Made by a program: the position numbers and the translations under genes
The notes under the pieces: model-generated
Seen by the model: the letters and a program-made list of their open reading frames with translations, nothing else
What the model was told of the DNA's origin: nothing
Database searches by the model: none
NCBI GenBank assembly: GCA_037355855.1
Contig: CM074766.1
Location: 1,116,001-1,180,000, forward strand
Reading direction: 5' to 3'
DNA: 64,000 nucleotides
From: Pseudo-nitzschia pungens
Lineage: Eukaryota; Bacillariophyta; Bacillariophyceae; Bacillariales; Bacillariaceae
Shown here: one piece after another, positions 29,913-41,884 of the stretch
Numbering within the stretch: position 1 is the stretch's first letter
How the letters are laid out: each line of letters opens with the position of its first letter

Positions 29913-30749
29913 CTACCACTCGGCCACGGCGTAGTCCGCAAAGTAGGCCCCCGTGGGGGGATTCATCATGGTCGCAGGGATCACGGCGTTCTTGGCGCCC
30001 TCGGAAGGGGGCCGGGGACCCCTGTGGCTGGTCATGTCCGTGTCGCAGTACCCGGGGCAGCAGCTGTTGACGGCAATGGTGGGTTCGGTGCGGGCCCATA
30101 CCCGGGTGGCGGCGATCACCCCCAGCTTGGACATGCCGTAGTTCGATCTCGACCAGCCGTCCGCCTCGTTGGTGCCGGCCCGAACGGCGTCGGCAAAGTC
30201 TCCCATGAGCTGGCTCAGCTTGGGTATGGTCAGGTCGGGATCGATGAACTTTCGCTGGAGTTCCGGTGAGATCTGGCTGAGCCTGCCGGCCATGGAGGCC
30301 ACGTTGACGATTCGGGGATCGGTGCCCTTGCGCAGCAGCGGAAGCATCTTTTCGGTAAAGTCGACCAGGCCGTAATAATTGGTTTCCAGGGTCTTGGCGG
30401 TCTGGCCCTTGAAGGGAGTGGGATCGGATCCCTTGTAGGCAAAGCCCGCATTGTTCACCAAAACGTCCAGGGTCCCGCCGAAATTTTCCTCCAGCATCTT
30501 TCCAAAGGCGGTGTGGCTCGAAACATCCCCGATGGTCAGCGGGAGGCAGTGGACCCTTGCCGCTGTCGCATCGCTTCCGCTGTGATCGATCGCCTGCTGG
30601 ATCTGGTTCTTCGCGGTCGCTCCCAACTTGGCGTCCCGGCAACCCAGTATAATGTCCGAAAAGAGACCCGAGAGTCCCAGCTGGAGGGCGATAAAGTAAC
30701 CGATGCCCTTGTTGGCTCCGGTCACGACGGCGATGCGGGGGGGGATCAT
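29913..30749 (-). CDS. short-chain dehydrogenase, carbonyl reductase (CBR1) type
   Basis: A 278-residue protein. The frame is open further upstream only from a GTG, and the ATG at 30749 sits five residues before the Rossmann motif, so it is used. Cofactor motif TGANKGIG at 10-17, a basic residue after the second strand (GCRD) favouring NADPH, NNAG at 99-102, and the catalytic set S152 (VASM), Y204 and K208 (YGMSK) are all present. The long insert after VASMAG and the CCPGYCDTDMTSHRG segment are typical of carbonyl reductase 1 rather than generic SDRs. Length fits the family (about 275). It should reduce carbonyl compounds such as quinones or aldehydes in the cytosol; no targeting signal is seen. 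Confidence 0.9.
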   Translation of the reverse strand: MIPPRIAVVTGANKGIGYFIALQLGLSGLFSDIILGCRDAKLGATAKNQIQQAIDHSGSDATAARVHCLPLTIGDVSSHTAFGKMLEENFGGTLDVLVNNAGFAYKGSDPTPFKGQTAKTLETNYYGLVDFTEKMLPLLRKGTDPRIVNVASMAGRLSQISPELQRKFIDPDLTIPKLSQLMGDFADAVRAGTNEADGWSRSNYGMSKLGVIAATRVWARTEPTIAVNSCCPGYCDTDMTSHRGPRPPSEGAKNAVIPATMMNPPTGAYFADYAVAEW

Positions 30750-32660
30750 GCCGAGATCAGGATTTTGTTTGGGCGCTTTGTGGTACAGTGTACTGTACGG
30801 TGTGCTGCAGAAATTATCTTTTGCAAAAGATACGTGTTGTGAGTTGCGAATCCGGTTCCTGTCCTTTCCAAACAATGGTATGTTATGCACCTTGTCGGTT
30901 GGTTTTCGAATTCGATGTACAAAATTGTGTTTCGATCTCGATACGAGTAAGACATATATTCTGGGGGTTTCTTCTTCAGTGTTCGAAATCGGATGTGGAT
31001 TTGGATTTGGATTTCATTCATTCGGCGACAGTTTGGATCGAATCAATCAATCAAGCTCAAAAAATCAAAAACAGAAGGATAAGATGGGTTGATTGATTCA
31101 CGGTCCGATGTGCTTCACGATTGAAAAAGAGGTGCGTTGATGATGAAGTAGTGGTAAACCTTAACTTATTGGGTTGGTTGGAGAGGCTGACTGACTCTGA
31201 CTGAGACCAGGGATTGAGACAGTGTGACAGTGCAATCTGTGAAGTGATGGCGAGATGAGCGGGGCAATAATTGACCTGTTGGTACACGTTATTCATAATA
31301 AGTCGGTGCGGTGTACTAGTGACGGCAGGGAGCAACCGATCATCACGTTAGTTCTCCCCTCTGTCTCCATCGGATACGGTACCGGTAAGTTACTTGCAGG
31401 ACAGTGTATGATATCGTATTTCGCATATACTTCTTCGTACCAATGGACCTGCCTACCGGAACTCGATTACTACTATTATTTTGTCAAACCCGCGTTCTTC
31501 CTCTGTACATTACCAGAAATTTGCTGGGCCCTATTGATATTTCGTTCTTCAACTAAATCATAAAAAGGAGAGACATAATAATTCTCAGAATTAAAAGGCT
31601 TTTATCAGAACATTGTAACCTTATTCCCGGTTTCGATTGTCCCAGAGTGATCCCACTTTCACGTCGAAGCAGGTGAGTAAATTCTTCGGGAGATTATTAC
31701 GGGTAAGGCTAATTACGAACGGTAACCTTACAATTTTCTGCATCACGAAGATTATTTTTTGTTCATGGCTATCAACCCAGCGAGATTTGCTGCCGTCTTC
31801 GCCAATTTCACCCTGGTGGAGGCGCCTTCCTTGCCATTGGACTGCTAGAGAATTCTTGCAATTCTATCGCTGGCTCCCGTGACCTTTCTGGGCGCAACAC
31901 TGCCAGCATTGATGCTGGTGCTGATGGTGATGTCCTCTCGAGACATTTGCTGCTGGTTCAACCAAATTACCACCAGCATAAGTATGTACCGGTACTCCAT
32001 TCAATTAAAATAGTAAAGTCGATCACCATACTGAGTCCATTTTATAAAACTATTTCAAAATCAAATCATTGAACCATAGCGCATACCGCATCCTGGTCAA
32101 ACATATCATGCTTCTTGTAATTCTATTTCTGTGGCTGATTACCCAACATGTTGATTCGGCATGTTCACGATGAAGAAAAAAAGATTGGTTAAATAATATT
32201 ACGGTACATTGATACCAAACCAAAAGACTAAAAAAACAAATGATCCATTGGTCTGCAGAGTCCATGAAGTCTTGGTTGAAACTATCATTCCTCAAAGGTG
32301 AGAGACAACATAAAGAGCTATGGCCACCACCCTGTAGAGATAAAGCCAAAGAGTTCAAATGGAATATAGTGTATCTCGGGGAACCTACCGCATTAAAACG
32401 CAAAGCAAAAGCGGTAGGAATTGACTTGCTGGTGGTTGGTTGGAACTCGCTGCATTTCGAGATGACTTGTCAATGCCACAAAAGACTCCTGAATTGTTCG
32501 TAGCTTCTTGTGCATTCTCGCAGACCTATTGGATTGAATCGATTGGCTTCGGTGAACTTGGATTTATTTCTAAAGTAGCGCTTCTATTCGATTGCAAACT
32601 TTATAGAGTAACAAGGAAAATGCTTGCATCCTTCATTTCTATTTATGTCGGAATGATTCG
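30750..32660. other. intergenic spacer
   Basis: A 1.9-kb stretch with no recognisable gene. It contains GGTACCGGTAAGTTACTTG near 31377-31395 and GGTAAGGCTAATTACG with GGTAACCTTAC near 31700-31730. A short frame near 32240-32500 has no clear protein character. Confidence 0.5.
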
Positions 32661-35600
32661 TTATAGAATTATATCCATCACGAGGTAGAACATAATGCCC
32701 CAAAACAGTCGGAGTCCTTTCCAATTGTTCTCGGCTTCTTCCAAAAGCAACACCTCTTCGTGGTCTGCTGCATTCTGCGGTTCGCTGTCCTCGTGTGGCA
32801 CCGTTGTCTCCTTGATTGGTCGAGCCGAGGAAATAAATGTTTCGGCAATGTACCGGCACAACGCACACGCGATAATGTTGACCGAAACGATTCCGAGAAA
32901 GACGACCTTGCTGCGCTTTGATGGCAGCGCCTTGACCTCCAAGAGTGTGGTCACCGAGGACAGTTTCCCGGTGATGCACGCCACGGCAAAGAGCAGCGTA
33001 GCACCCGCTACTGTGCAGAGATCGCGGCTCTCCGACATGCCGCGAGAAAACGGCCGTCCCTTATGGCTCACCAAGGCACTGATCGCGCTCTGGAGAATCG
33101 AAAAGACAAAGACGCTGTTGGTTTCGTAGTTCGGTCGGAAAGGCGCTCGCTGAAAAAAGGAATTCGGGGTGTTGTTGTTGGCTTCTTTATCCGCGTTGTT
33201 CCTGTCGAACGCGGACCTCTTCGTGAGGGTGTCCATCAGCGTCCCGATCTTCTTGCTGGAAACTCCTAGGGAATGGTAGAGCCGGAGTCGTGCCGCATCG
33301 GTCTTGGTGGTCGTTTCGTGCTCCAGGTGTTTCGAATAGCGGACACTGAGTGCCATGCACGTTATGTGAATGAACGCCTGGGAGACCGTTTCGAAGATGC
33401 TCCCGAACTCAAACATCGATGACGGTGGTCGATCTAGGACCGAAGGCGGAAGACGGGGTCTGGGCGTACAGGAAGCCTTCTCCCGGGCACTCTCCAATAT
33501 TTGATAGAAGAAAAGCTCTACGTTCCACATGTGCTTGCCATACCGAAAGCCGTCTCGATACAACGTTGCCAGGTGAAAACAGGACATCAAGGAATGAAGC
33601 CCTATGGCCTGTTGCGTCGCCAACGCACTCGCTGCAGTGGCAACGCCCTGTCGGAGAATAGCATCGATGCCGTCGACACTTGGGTGGAGACACGAAAATG
33701 AAGAAACAAGAGATGCTTCCCCTGGCTTGATTGGAGGCGGGACCGAGTCCTCATCGTCACCGCCTTCTCCCGATAGCTGTTCTTGACGTTCCTCCGCAAG
33801 GATGCGAGCCGCATCTCCGCCGCCTTTTCGAAGTTGCTCAGCCCGACGCTGCTCGTTTTTGGCCGCACGCATGGTTGCCGAAATCATTTCCTTCAAGTCT
33901 TCAAATTCGGACAGCTTTTCCGGATCGTTGGAAGACGAGCGGTTTTTCCTCTCTTCCCGATATTTTTCGATGTCTTTTTGGATTCGTTTGTTCGCCTCTC
34001 GCTTCTTGGCGTTCGCAACGTTTTTCGCTCGATTGCTTCCGATGTTGATCGTGGAGAGCCGTTTCATGCGACGTTTGTCGTCAACGTCGATGGTCGATGC
34101 GCTGGTTTCGGCACCAAAACCGGTCAGCAACGAAGCCGCAACATCTGCGCTTTGGATAGCGGCAACGTCGTTCACCCCATCGCCTGTGGAAGCAATCGTG
34201 GTTTATCAGAGAGAGTCGCATCCATTCAAATGATACCGTGCATAGAAAAGCTGACGTAAAACAACAATTGATGACTTACCACACATCATCACACGCTTCC
34301 CACATTCGTGTTTCAACGTCTCGATGACCTGCTTTTTGAGTTCGGGTGTAGCTCTGGCAACGATAGATATCGTGGCAAGATTGTGTGCAATCAACCTCCC
34401 GGCAGGATCTGATTGGTCAGACAGGATCCATTCTAAAGCGCGACCATTGGCAGCGAGGGAGTATTTTCCCTCTTGTTCGCGCCGGATGTATTTTCTCACC
34501 GAGGATACCGTCACGGATTCCGTTTTGGTGCGATGATGCAGTATTTCAAACGATCCGTCCTTTCGCACCTTTGATGTTAGAATCTTCCATACAACTTCAT
34601 CTTCGACTAGAGAATCATCGGTTCGTTCGAGGACTGCAATTTTCCGGGTCCGAAACATTTCGACCTTTCTGGCGACGCTCAAGGCGGCATCGACCGAATC
34701 TCCGGTCAGCATGATGCACTTCAGACCGCCACGGTTGAGCTCATTTACAATTCTTTTGCTGCTGGTTCGCACGGAAGCTTCGAAACAACCAAATCCGCAA
34801 AAGGTCATTCCGGGTGAGTTATCTACTTCCGTTCTGTGCAAAGTTTCTCCTTTCATTCGAGCTTCTGCAAGGGAATTTGCGTCCGTGGACAAGTCCGTTT
34901 GGAAACAACGTGCGAGATAGAGTAGAGTTGGCGAAATTTTCGGCTCCGAGTGCAATGCTGCGATAACCTTGCATCTCGAGTTTTTGAGTTTGATTCTGGA
35001 ATTCTTCCGTCGAAACATTCGAGGCCGAGCTGTCCATCATAGTGATCATGGTATCCGGGGATCCTTTCGTTACTTTCCAAAGCTCGAGGGAAGAGTTTTC
35101 TCGTTCCAAGAGCACGATCGCAGAGGACAGGCGACGGCTAGGATCGAACGGAAACGTGCAGATCTGCCAAAGGCGAACTGGTGAGTCGGAAGGACGAAGG
35201 GACGAGTCATTCTCGGTCTCGGGTCGGGAATAAAAATTGAATGTCTCGTTGTATTTCCAACGACTGAACCGGAGGGCTGCTTGATCCAAAGGATCGCCAA
35301 CAACATTGGTCTTTCCGCTTTCGTCGTCTCGAAAGTGCACGAGAGAATGACATCCCGCAAGGACGAATCGCTGGAAGGATTCGTCGGCAAAAGGCTCAGA
35401 TTGCGACGGGGTCGAAACCACTTTGGATAACGACTGGGTGTCGGCAGTCAGGGTTCCAGTCTAGGAGTGAGAAAGAAAGAGAAATACATCGCAAATCGCA
35501 GGGCGAAACATCAGAAAATTCAAGCCGAAGTCAGATGGAGGGAGTGAACCTCAGATTCTTCAACAGCATGGGGTGGGTTGTATCTACCGCCCCTAAATCA

Positions 35601-38164
35601 ATTGCAAACAGCACGCACCTTGTCAAATACCACGGTGTCTACGTATGCCGCGGTCAGGAGCGATCCGGGCTCGGAACAGACCACGTCTGACTGGTGCCGC
35701 AGGACGCTGGAACATGACCGAGCGACGGCTGCCAGAGCTAGCGGCAAATTCGAGGGAATGCTGGCCAGCGCAATCCGAGTGCACTGGATGACCCTCCGAA
35801 AAGGCGAAACCGGAATCGCTGTGGACGACGGCACGAAGAGGGAACCGCACGAAAGGAGTGCGCAGAACGAAAGGGCAGCGATCATGCGGATAGAATCTGT
35901 TTCGGATTGGTCGTTGGAAATGGCACCGACGCGGGCGCTGCCTTGCATCGCCTTGAGGAGTTTTCCCTTGGAAGAATAGGTTCCCGTCCGCAAGGCGAGG
36001 CAAGTGACACCGGAGGCGGACGAAACTGTTTTTGTTTCATTTTTGCTGCTCCCGCCTTCGGAAGCACCGAGCGTATGGAACAACGTTGTACCGGCAAAAA
36101 GAATCGAGGACCGGTCATTGTGCAAATCCAATCGTCGTTCCGGACTCGGACCGCTGTCCTCGTTATTGGCTTCCGATTCCGCCTCCAGTCGCGCTTCCTC
36201 AAAGTCCATCGGCACCTTGATCTGGGCCACGCTCTCTCCCGTCAAAATGGCTTCGTTGGTGAGACACTGTCCACGGAGCACGAGCGCGTCCACCGGGACG
36301 ATCCACTTGGCGTTTCGTTGTTCCTCGTTCAGCCGGAAGATATCCCCCGGGAGAAGGTCTCCCGCGGGAACCGCGACCCACTGCTTCTTTGACGGCGTCC
36401 AGACGGACACCAGCGCGTCGGCATTGCTCGTCGTTCAGGTTCGTGGAGACTTCCTCCGCAAGCTGCTGGGCCGAAACGATCGCCTGCTTGGCGTTCCAGA
36501 CGTGCTGCGCCAGGGTGAGCAATAGCGAGACGATGGCACCCCAGCCGTCCTCCAGCAGCGAGACGAGTTTGCCGATCCACTGGACTACCACCAGGGGTGA
36601 TGAGATGCGTTCCACGAGAGCCTCGCGGAAGGTCGGAGTCGCCGGCAAATAACGGTTGTACGCTCCGTAGCGCTCCTTGGCCACGCCGGTATTGTCGACC
36701 TGTGTCCGCCTTTCTTCGCTTCGGAATTGGGCGTCGACCCAGTCCTGAAGGGCGGATAGGGGAGCCTCGTGGAGGGTGGGACCGCCCTCGATGCAGTCCT
36801 TTGTCTCCACATCGCAGTAGATGCGGGTATGATCCACGTCAAAGTAAAAGTCGGTGGGGTGAACGTAATTGCTGGCGATGGACGCGTCGACAAAGGGGGG
36901 AAGTCTCGCATCAGTTGTCATTGTCCCCCTTTTGATTGTTCTTGGGTTTGGTTGCTTTCGGTTTTTTCTTCTTTGCTTTTGGCGTGTCGATTGTCGATTT
37001 GATCGCTGGAGAAGATGGTTGCAACGGCAGGACGAGGAGGTTGGTCTTGGTCTTGGTATTCCTCGTGGCACGATCGTCGCTCGACGACGACGCGGCACCG
37101 CCCACTCCGACCAAGACGCTCGCTCCCTGTTTCGGAAGCGGAACCCTCGAAAATTCCAGCAGGACTCGGAACCGGGTCGACCAGCGAGGCAGCAGCCATA
37201 CCAGGCCCGCATAGCACGCCAGGGACGCTACCAGTGCCAGAAGCGGTCCCGGGGACGGAAGGATCGTGGGGGGGAGCTGCACCCGAAAATCGTCGCTGGC
37301 CGAGAGGACCATCCGGGCCAGCCTGGACTCCATCGCGGTGGGAAAATAGTCGCTGGGGACAGACGAGGCCGCTGCGAAAGCGCCGTCGGAGTCTTCTCCA
37401 AAGACAATCTGCCATACGGTTTGAGCGTAGGGAATCCCGGCGGTGCGCAGGCAGTGCAGCAGGGACCAGACCGTTGCACAGAGGCAGGCGGTTTTGAATA
37501 CCGCCCGAAGGGGGAATCGTCGGCGAGCCAGAAAGGCTTCGATCCGGACCCGGTCGTTGGCGAGCTGGTGGTGGTCGTCGTCATCCTCGTTGCCAGTGAC
37601 CGTAGTTGGATCTCTGGGATGGTTCCGGATCGGCAACGTCTGCGTTTTTGCCTTCGTCTTGGCGTTCGTCTTCGTTTTCGATAGGGACTGGTTCAGTTTT
37701 TCTTTTGCGGTCCGTTGTTGCTCTTTGAGCTTGGTTCGAGATCGGGAATTCTGTTTCAAATCCGGAAGCGCAGTGACCACGGGCAGTGTTGGGATGTTCC
37801 AGATTCCGCGACTCCGTATCCGTTCCGTGGCGGTCGAAGCAGCAGCCGTCGTTCCATACATCTTTGTCTCGGTGACGTTGTGGATCTGATTCTGTGTCGT
37901 ATTCGAAAGTACGTGTTTCTTTCCAAAGTTGGACCATGGTGCAAGTCTTTGCAGTGTTGTAGTTGTTACCACCGTCTCCGAGGACATCCAGAGCCCCGTA
38001 GACACGAGTGCCACAATCCAGAGCGTATGCGAGGCAAGCCTTTGCTGCTGCATGCGAGATGCAACATCGCTTGTCGTTGTTGTTGTCGTTGTCGTTGTCG
38101 TGTCGCGATGCTTCCGGATCCTCGGTTTTCTCCTCGGTGAGACCTCGGTGCAGAGATCGGTCAT
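32661..38164 (-). CDS. P5A-type ATPase (ATP13A1/Spf1 type), multi-exon, frame unresolved in places
   Basis: The order of motifs fits a P5A pump. An N-terminal region (38164 to about 37000; 417 codons from the ATG) carries membrane segments and ends WSTRFRVLLEFSRVPLP, then LLVLPL. Next comes ERYGAYNRYLPATPTFREAL (about 36680), then SVWTPSKKQWVAVPAGDLLPGD, NEAILTGES (actuator), and VDTVVFDK|TGTLTAD, the phosphorylation site, split by a 158-bp intron at 35461-35618. The nucleotide-binding part has RLSSAIVLL and VTKGSPD, then CIMLTGDS and MMCG|DGVNDVAA, split by a 96-bp intron at 34184-34279. The last exon holds the C-terminal helices and LVSHKGRPFSRGM. Frame changes near 36925, 36430 and 34870-34960 need extra introns or indels (see findings). 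P5A ATPases extract mistargeted transmembrane helices from the ER. It may be a functional gene, or partly decayed. Confidence 0.8.
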
Positions 38165-39150
38165 GGTTGCGAAGCGTCTGAAGCAGGCGACTGATGACAA
38201 TGAGCTAGCTCTCCTTGGATCACGTCACAAACGATGAGCAAGGAGGTTTTGGTGGCATTCAAGGCGACTGGTGCGGGCTGTTGTCGATTGAGTACAGTGC
38301 GGTACGTATTGAATCCCTCGTTTCCGCCGTTCCCGAAGCTGCATCAAACTCCATGCAAAACAGGAGCTACGTACCAGTGAGAATGGCGAAGACTTACTAT
38401 GATTGAATTGGTGATTCGAATTCGATATTCGATTCATCAGATTTCTTGTTCGATCCAAGTAACCGATATTTCATGTCAGATACGTAAGCCTTACCGGTAC
38501 GGTAGGAGTTTCAGACAAGGTTTCACTAGCGGTGGAAAAAAATATGGTAATTCACGTGCATCACAATCATCGCCCTTGTTGATGGACGGACAACGGTCAG
38601 ATATTATCGGCACAGCACATGCCGACGACCAACAAGTTCACAGTTCACATCATCTCTTGCGGTAAGGTTATTCATCCGTACCGGTACAATACTAACTTAG
38701 TGGTAAGCCTTGCTTCGTACCGTACTAATTCGGTCATCAGTCAAACAACACTTGGATCCGGTTTGCAAATGGTATGTTTTACTATTGCCCCTTTGCATTC
38801 GACCCGAGGTCCGCCGATCGCGCTTCAGTATCGAGTACGAGTAAGATTATGCAACCATTCTTCGGCGTTCATTTTTTCATCAATCAATCGTTCAATCAAA
38901 CCAACTCTTATTCGTTCCGGCTTCGTAATCGGGTCCGGTCTCGATACTTTGGCATCCCAAAACGCGAATTTGTACAATCAATCAATCAATCAATCATAAA
39001 TCGTTGCATACTGCATAAAAAAAAAAACAATACTGTAATTAGTAACTTAAGGTTACCGTACACGTATCACAACATAATATACCAAACTACAACAAGGATC
39101 CAGTTGCTTTTCATTTGGAACACAATATCCGTCACCTCCATACCACCACC
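38165..39150. other. intergenic spacer between divergent genes
   Basis: It lies between the P5A gene (minus) and the acyltransferase gene (plus). It is dense in GTAAGCCTTACCGGTACGG (about 38483), CGGTAAGGTTATTC (about 38660), CGTACCGGTAC and CTTAAGGTTACCGTAC (about 39047) motifs, with a CAAT array near 38977-38998. Confidence 0.5.
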
Positions 39151-40538
39151 ATGGCAACCCGAACAACCAAGACCCAGCCACCGCAAACCCGAGAAGCCTC
39201 CTCATCTTTGCAACAATCATCACCACCCTGTTTCTACAAACTGAGTGCCGGTGAATTGCCGGATGACCTGTATCGGAAAGAAGCCACCCCGAGCGATTGG
39301 ATCGGACCCATCCTCGACAGCAGCAACGACGACGACGACACGACGACGACACAAGCGAGCAAGACGATCTGCCGTCGTGGATGGAAACCAGCTCGGACCC
39401 CTCCGGGTTCTCTCCCGGTGCCCTCCACCGAGTCATTCCCATCGATCGCATCGTCGAACTGGAGCGCTGCATAGGGATAGCCGCGTACATGGCCGGGAAT
39501 GTCTCGCCCTTTGCCCTTCCGCTGCTGGCGGTGGCCTGGCTTGTTCTGGGACTCGAGAGTGCGAGGTATGCATTTGGATTCCTCCTGGTGTACCACGGGG
39601 GACTCTATTTCACCTGGAGGATGGTCCTGGTGCCCGTCTTTCTGAAGCGATACAACCGCGGGAAAGAATTGTCGGACGAACTCGATCCGAGCGATCCGGC
39701 GCATTCGCAGTATCTGTACACGGAACGCAACATTACCAAGTATTGCAGCACCAGCTACGTCTGGCCGAAAACCCTGCAGCGGCCGGCCCTGCAGGAATCC
39801 CCCAACAACGATCGGCCCGTCATTTACTGCGTCATTCCCCACGGGCTCTGCCCCTACGGGATCGTCGGGTACCCCTACTTTTCCAAGGTCTGGAATTCCA
39901 AGGTGTGTTCGTGGACCTGTGCGCCCGTCTTGCTAAAGCTCCCGGTGGTCGGCCACTATCTGAGGGCGATCGGGTACGTTCCGGCCAAGTCCCAACCGAT
40001 CCTCGAAGCGCTCACCAAAAAGGACCGCAACGTCGGGGTCGTCCTGGACGGGATCGACGGCATGTTTCGCAACGCCGGTGCAGGTGTTAGTAGTGTCGAC
40101 ACGGAGGTGGCCGCCATTGGGAATCGCAAGGGCATTGTGAAGATTGCCCTCAGGGCCAATGCGGCGCTGGTTCCCGTGTACGGATTTGGCCACACGCTGT
40201 GTTACGACGTGTGGGTGGATCCCTTTGGGATTCTAAGGTATCTCTCGGCCAAGCTGGGGGTGAGCCTCACGCCGTTTTTTGGGCGCAACAAGTGGTTTCT
40301 GGGGCCGCCCAAGCGCGAGACTCCCATTGTGGTGTGTCTGGGTGACCCCATCTATCCCCCCAGCAGCAGCAGCAGCAACAACAACAACAATCATCAGAGT
40401 GGCGAGATAACGCAGGAGCAAATCGACGAGCACCACGCCCGGCTCCTGGAGGGATTCCGTGCGGTCTTTGAGACGCACAAGCGGGGATATTACGGAGCGA
40501 CTGCCGGAGCCAGGAAGCAGCTGGTCGTTTGCAACTGA
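39151..40538 (+). CDS. DGAT2-family acyltransferase
   Basis: The secure coding region is 39381-40538 (385 residues from an internal ATG). Two membrane segments at about 32-58 and 62-90 are followed by IPHGLCPYG (residues 152-160), the variant HPHG active-site motif of the DGAT2/MGAT family. Downstream are the glycerol-phosphate-like block GNRKGIVKIALRANAALVPVYGFG and the C-terminal EHHARLLEGFRAVFE. It probably transfers acyl-CoA to diacylglycerol or another acceptor at the ER or lipid droplet. The start is uncertain: an ATG in ideal context (CACCACCATGGC) at 39151 opens a frame that reads CFYKLSAGELPDDLYRKEA but is out of phase with the rest. The join falls around the (GAC)n run at 39328-39350, or across a possible 113-bp intron (39251-39363). 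Confidence 0.85.
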
Positions 40539-40846
40539 TTCAACCACGCCACGATGCACCGCCGAATGCTCTTTCGACATACGCCACTGTCTATAAATAG
40601 AATACAATACAATTATACAATAATTAGAGACCGAGGAATGCATTGTTTCCTATCCCATTGGAAGCATGGTCCGTTTCGATGATCCGCCACACTGCCGACG
40701 AAACAAAAGGCGGTATTCCCTAGCAAACGCTGTGGCAAACGCCATGCCCACGAGAAGCTCTCCTCTTGTGCAGCGAGCATTTCTACGAGGACTGCAGCTA
40801 CCGTAAGATGAAATGCATGCCAGAGAATTCATTGAAAAGAATGTCA

Positions 40847-41132
40847 TCACTTTCTATCATCGTTGAGCAATTTCTTGCTTGCGTTCGCTTGCAATGCCAG
40901 CGCCGCCTCAACTGATTGCTGTGTCTTCGGATCAAAAAATGATTCGTTTGGCTTTCTCCGAGGCCTGAAATTGCATGTGATGTATCTGGTTTCTTCTAAC
41001 TCCGTGTAGGACCAAAGTTGGAGCCTTACCAACAGACATTTGCGTCCATCCTTTTGGGGCGACCACGTGCTGCATTCGCCTGAAATACGAATGACGCCTC
41101 CACAACTGGTGCCCGCCCATCGAATCGAAATA
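40847..41132 (-). CDS. orphan last exon, family unknown
   Basis: From a plausible acceptor (TCAATTCTAG at about 41133) the frame reads RWAGTSCGGVIRISGECSTW, then QKDGRKCLLVRLQLWSYTEL and QSVEAALALQANASKKLL before the stop. Composition is clearly protein-like, with four cysteines, but no upstream exon with a donor was found. It may be a gene fragment or a pseudogene. Confidence 0.35.
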
Positions 41133-41395
41133 CTAGAATTGATTTATCTCGTCGGATTTACTACATAGATGGTCTTTAACCAAAGAAGTTACAGCCTTAT
41201 CAGGCATTTGACTCCTACGGGCCCTCGGGATTCCCATTGCAACGCAAATAATTTGTCCCATGAGATATTTCTCGAAAAGAAGCTCCCGCAACTGAACAGG
41301 CCGGAGTTTCGTTATCTATACTGTTCAAGATGTTATCTCGTGGTTGAGAACACTTGCCAATGGGGCATTTGTGTGGACACCCCGAGATTTAACAA

Positions 41396-41884
41396 ATGAA
41401 GACCTCGGTGACTCGAGACGAATTCTCTCCTATGCAATACGAAGTGTATAATTATGGGTCTATTCCCTATACTCTTGCAGAGCTCCACATGCTTGGATCT
41501 ATTTTGGCTTTCGTTATGTTGGTACAGACGCGTTCGGGAGGCCGCTTGATCTATACAAGAATATATTGCGTGTTTCACAAGATGGTGCATGGTTGTCTAC
41601 CGGAAAGCATCACGCTGTACGGGTCTCGAGAGGTCCGTGTGTCGGGAAATGTCGACCTTCGCAAAAACGCCTCGTCGGGAACGGCCAGAAAGAATCGCCA
41701 GACGGGCAACAGCAACAGTAGCAGCAGCGAGCGACCGGTCCAGGACCAACCTGTCCTGGGAGAAAAAGCTTTGGGGACGGGGAAACCGTCGGCGTCTGAT
41801 CAGATCCGTACGATCGCGTTCGGGATTCAAGAGTGTTTGTGCAATGAGGGTTTGCAGTACAGAAGCAGGCAACATCAGGGGTAG
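41396..41884 (+). CDS. possible hypothetical protein
   Basis: An ATG-initiated frame of 162 codons. The N-terminal half has a hydrophobic stretch (LAELHMLGSILAFVMLV); the second half is rich in Ser, Asn, Arg and Lys. No family or targeting signal is recognised and the frame could be chance. Confidence 0.25.
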   Translation: MKTSVTRDEFSPMQYEVYNYGSIPYTLAELHMLGSILAFVMLVQTRSGGRLIYTRIYCVFHKMVHGCLPESITLYGSREVRVSGNVDLRKNASSGTARKNRQTGNSNSSSSERPVQDQPVLGEKALGTGKPSASDQIRTIAFGIQECLCNEGLQYRSRQHQG

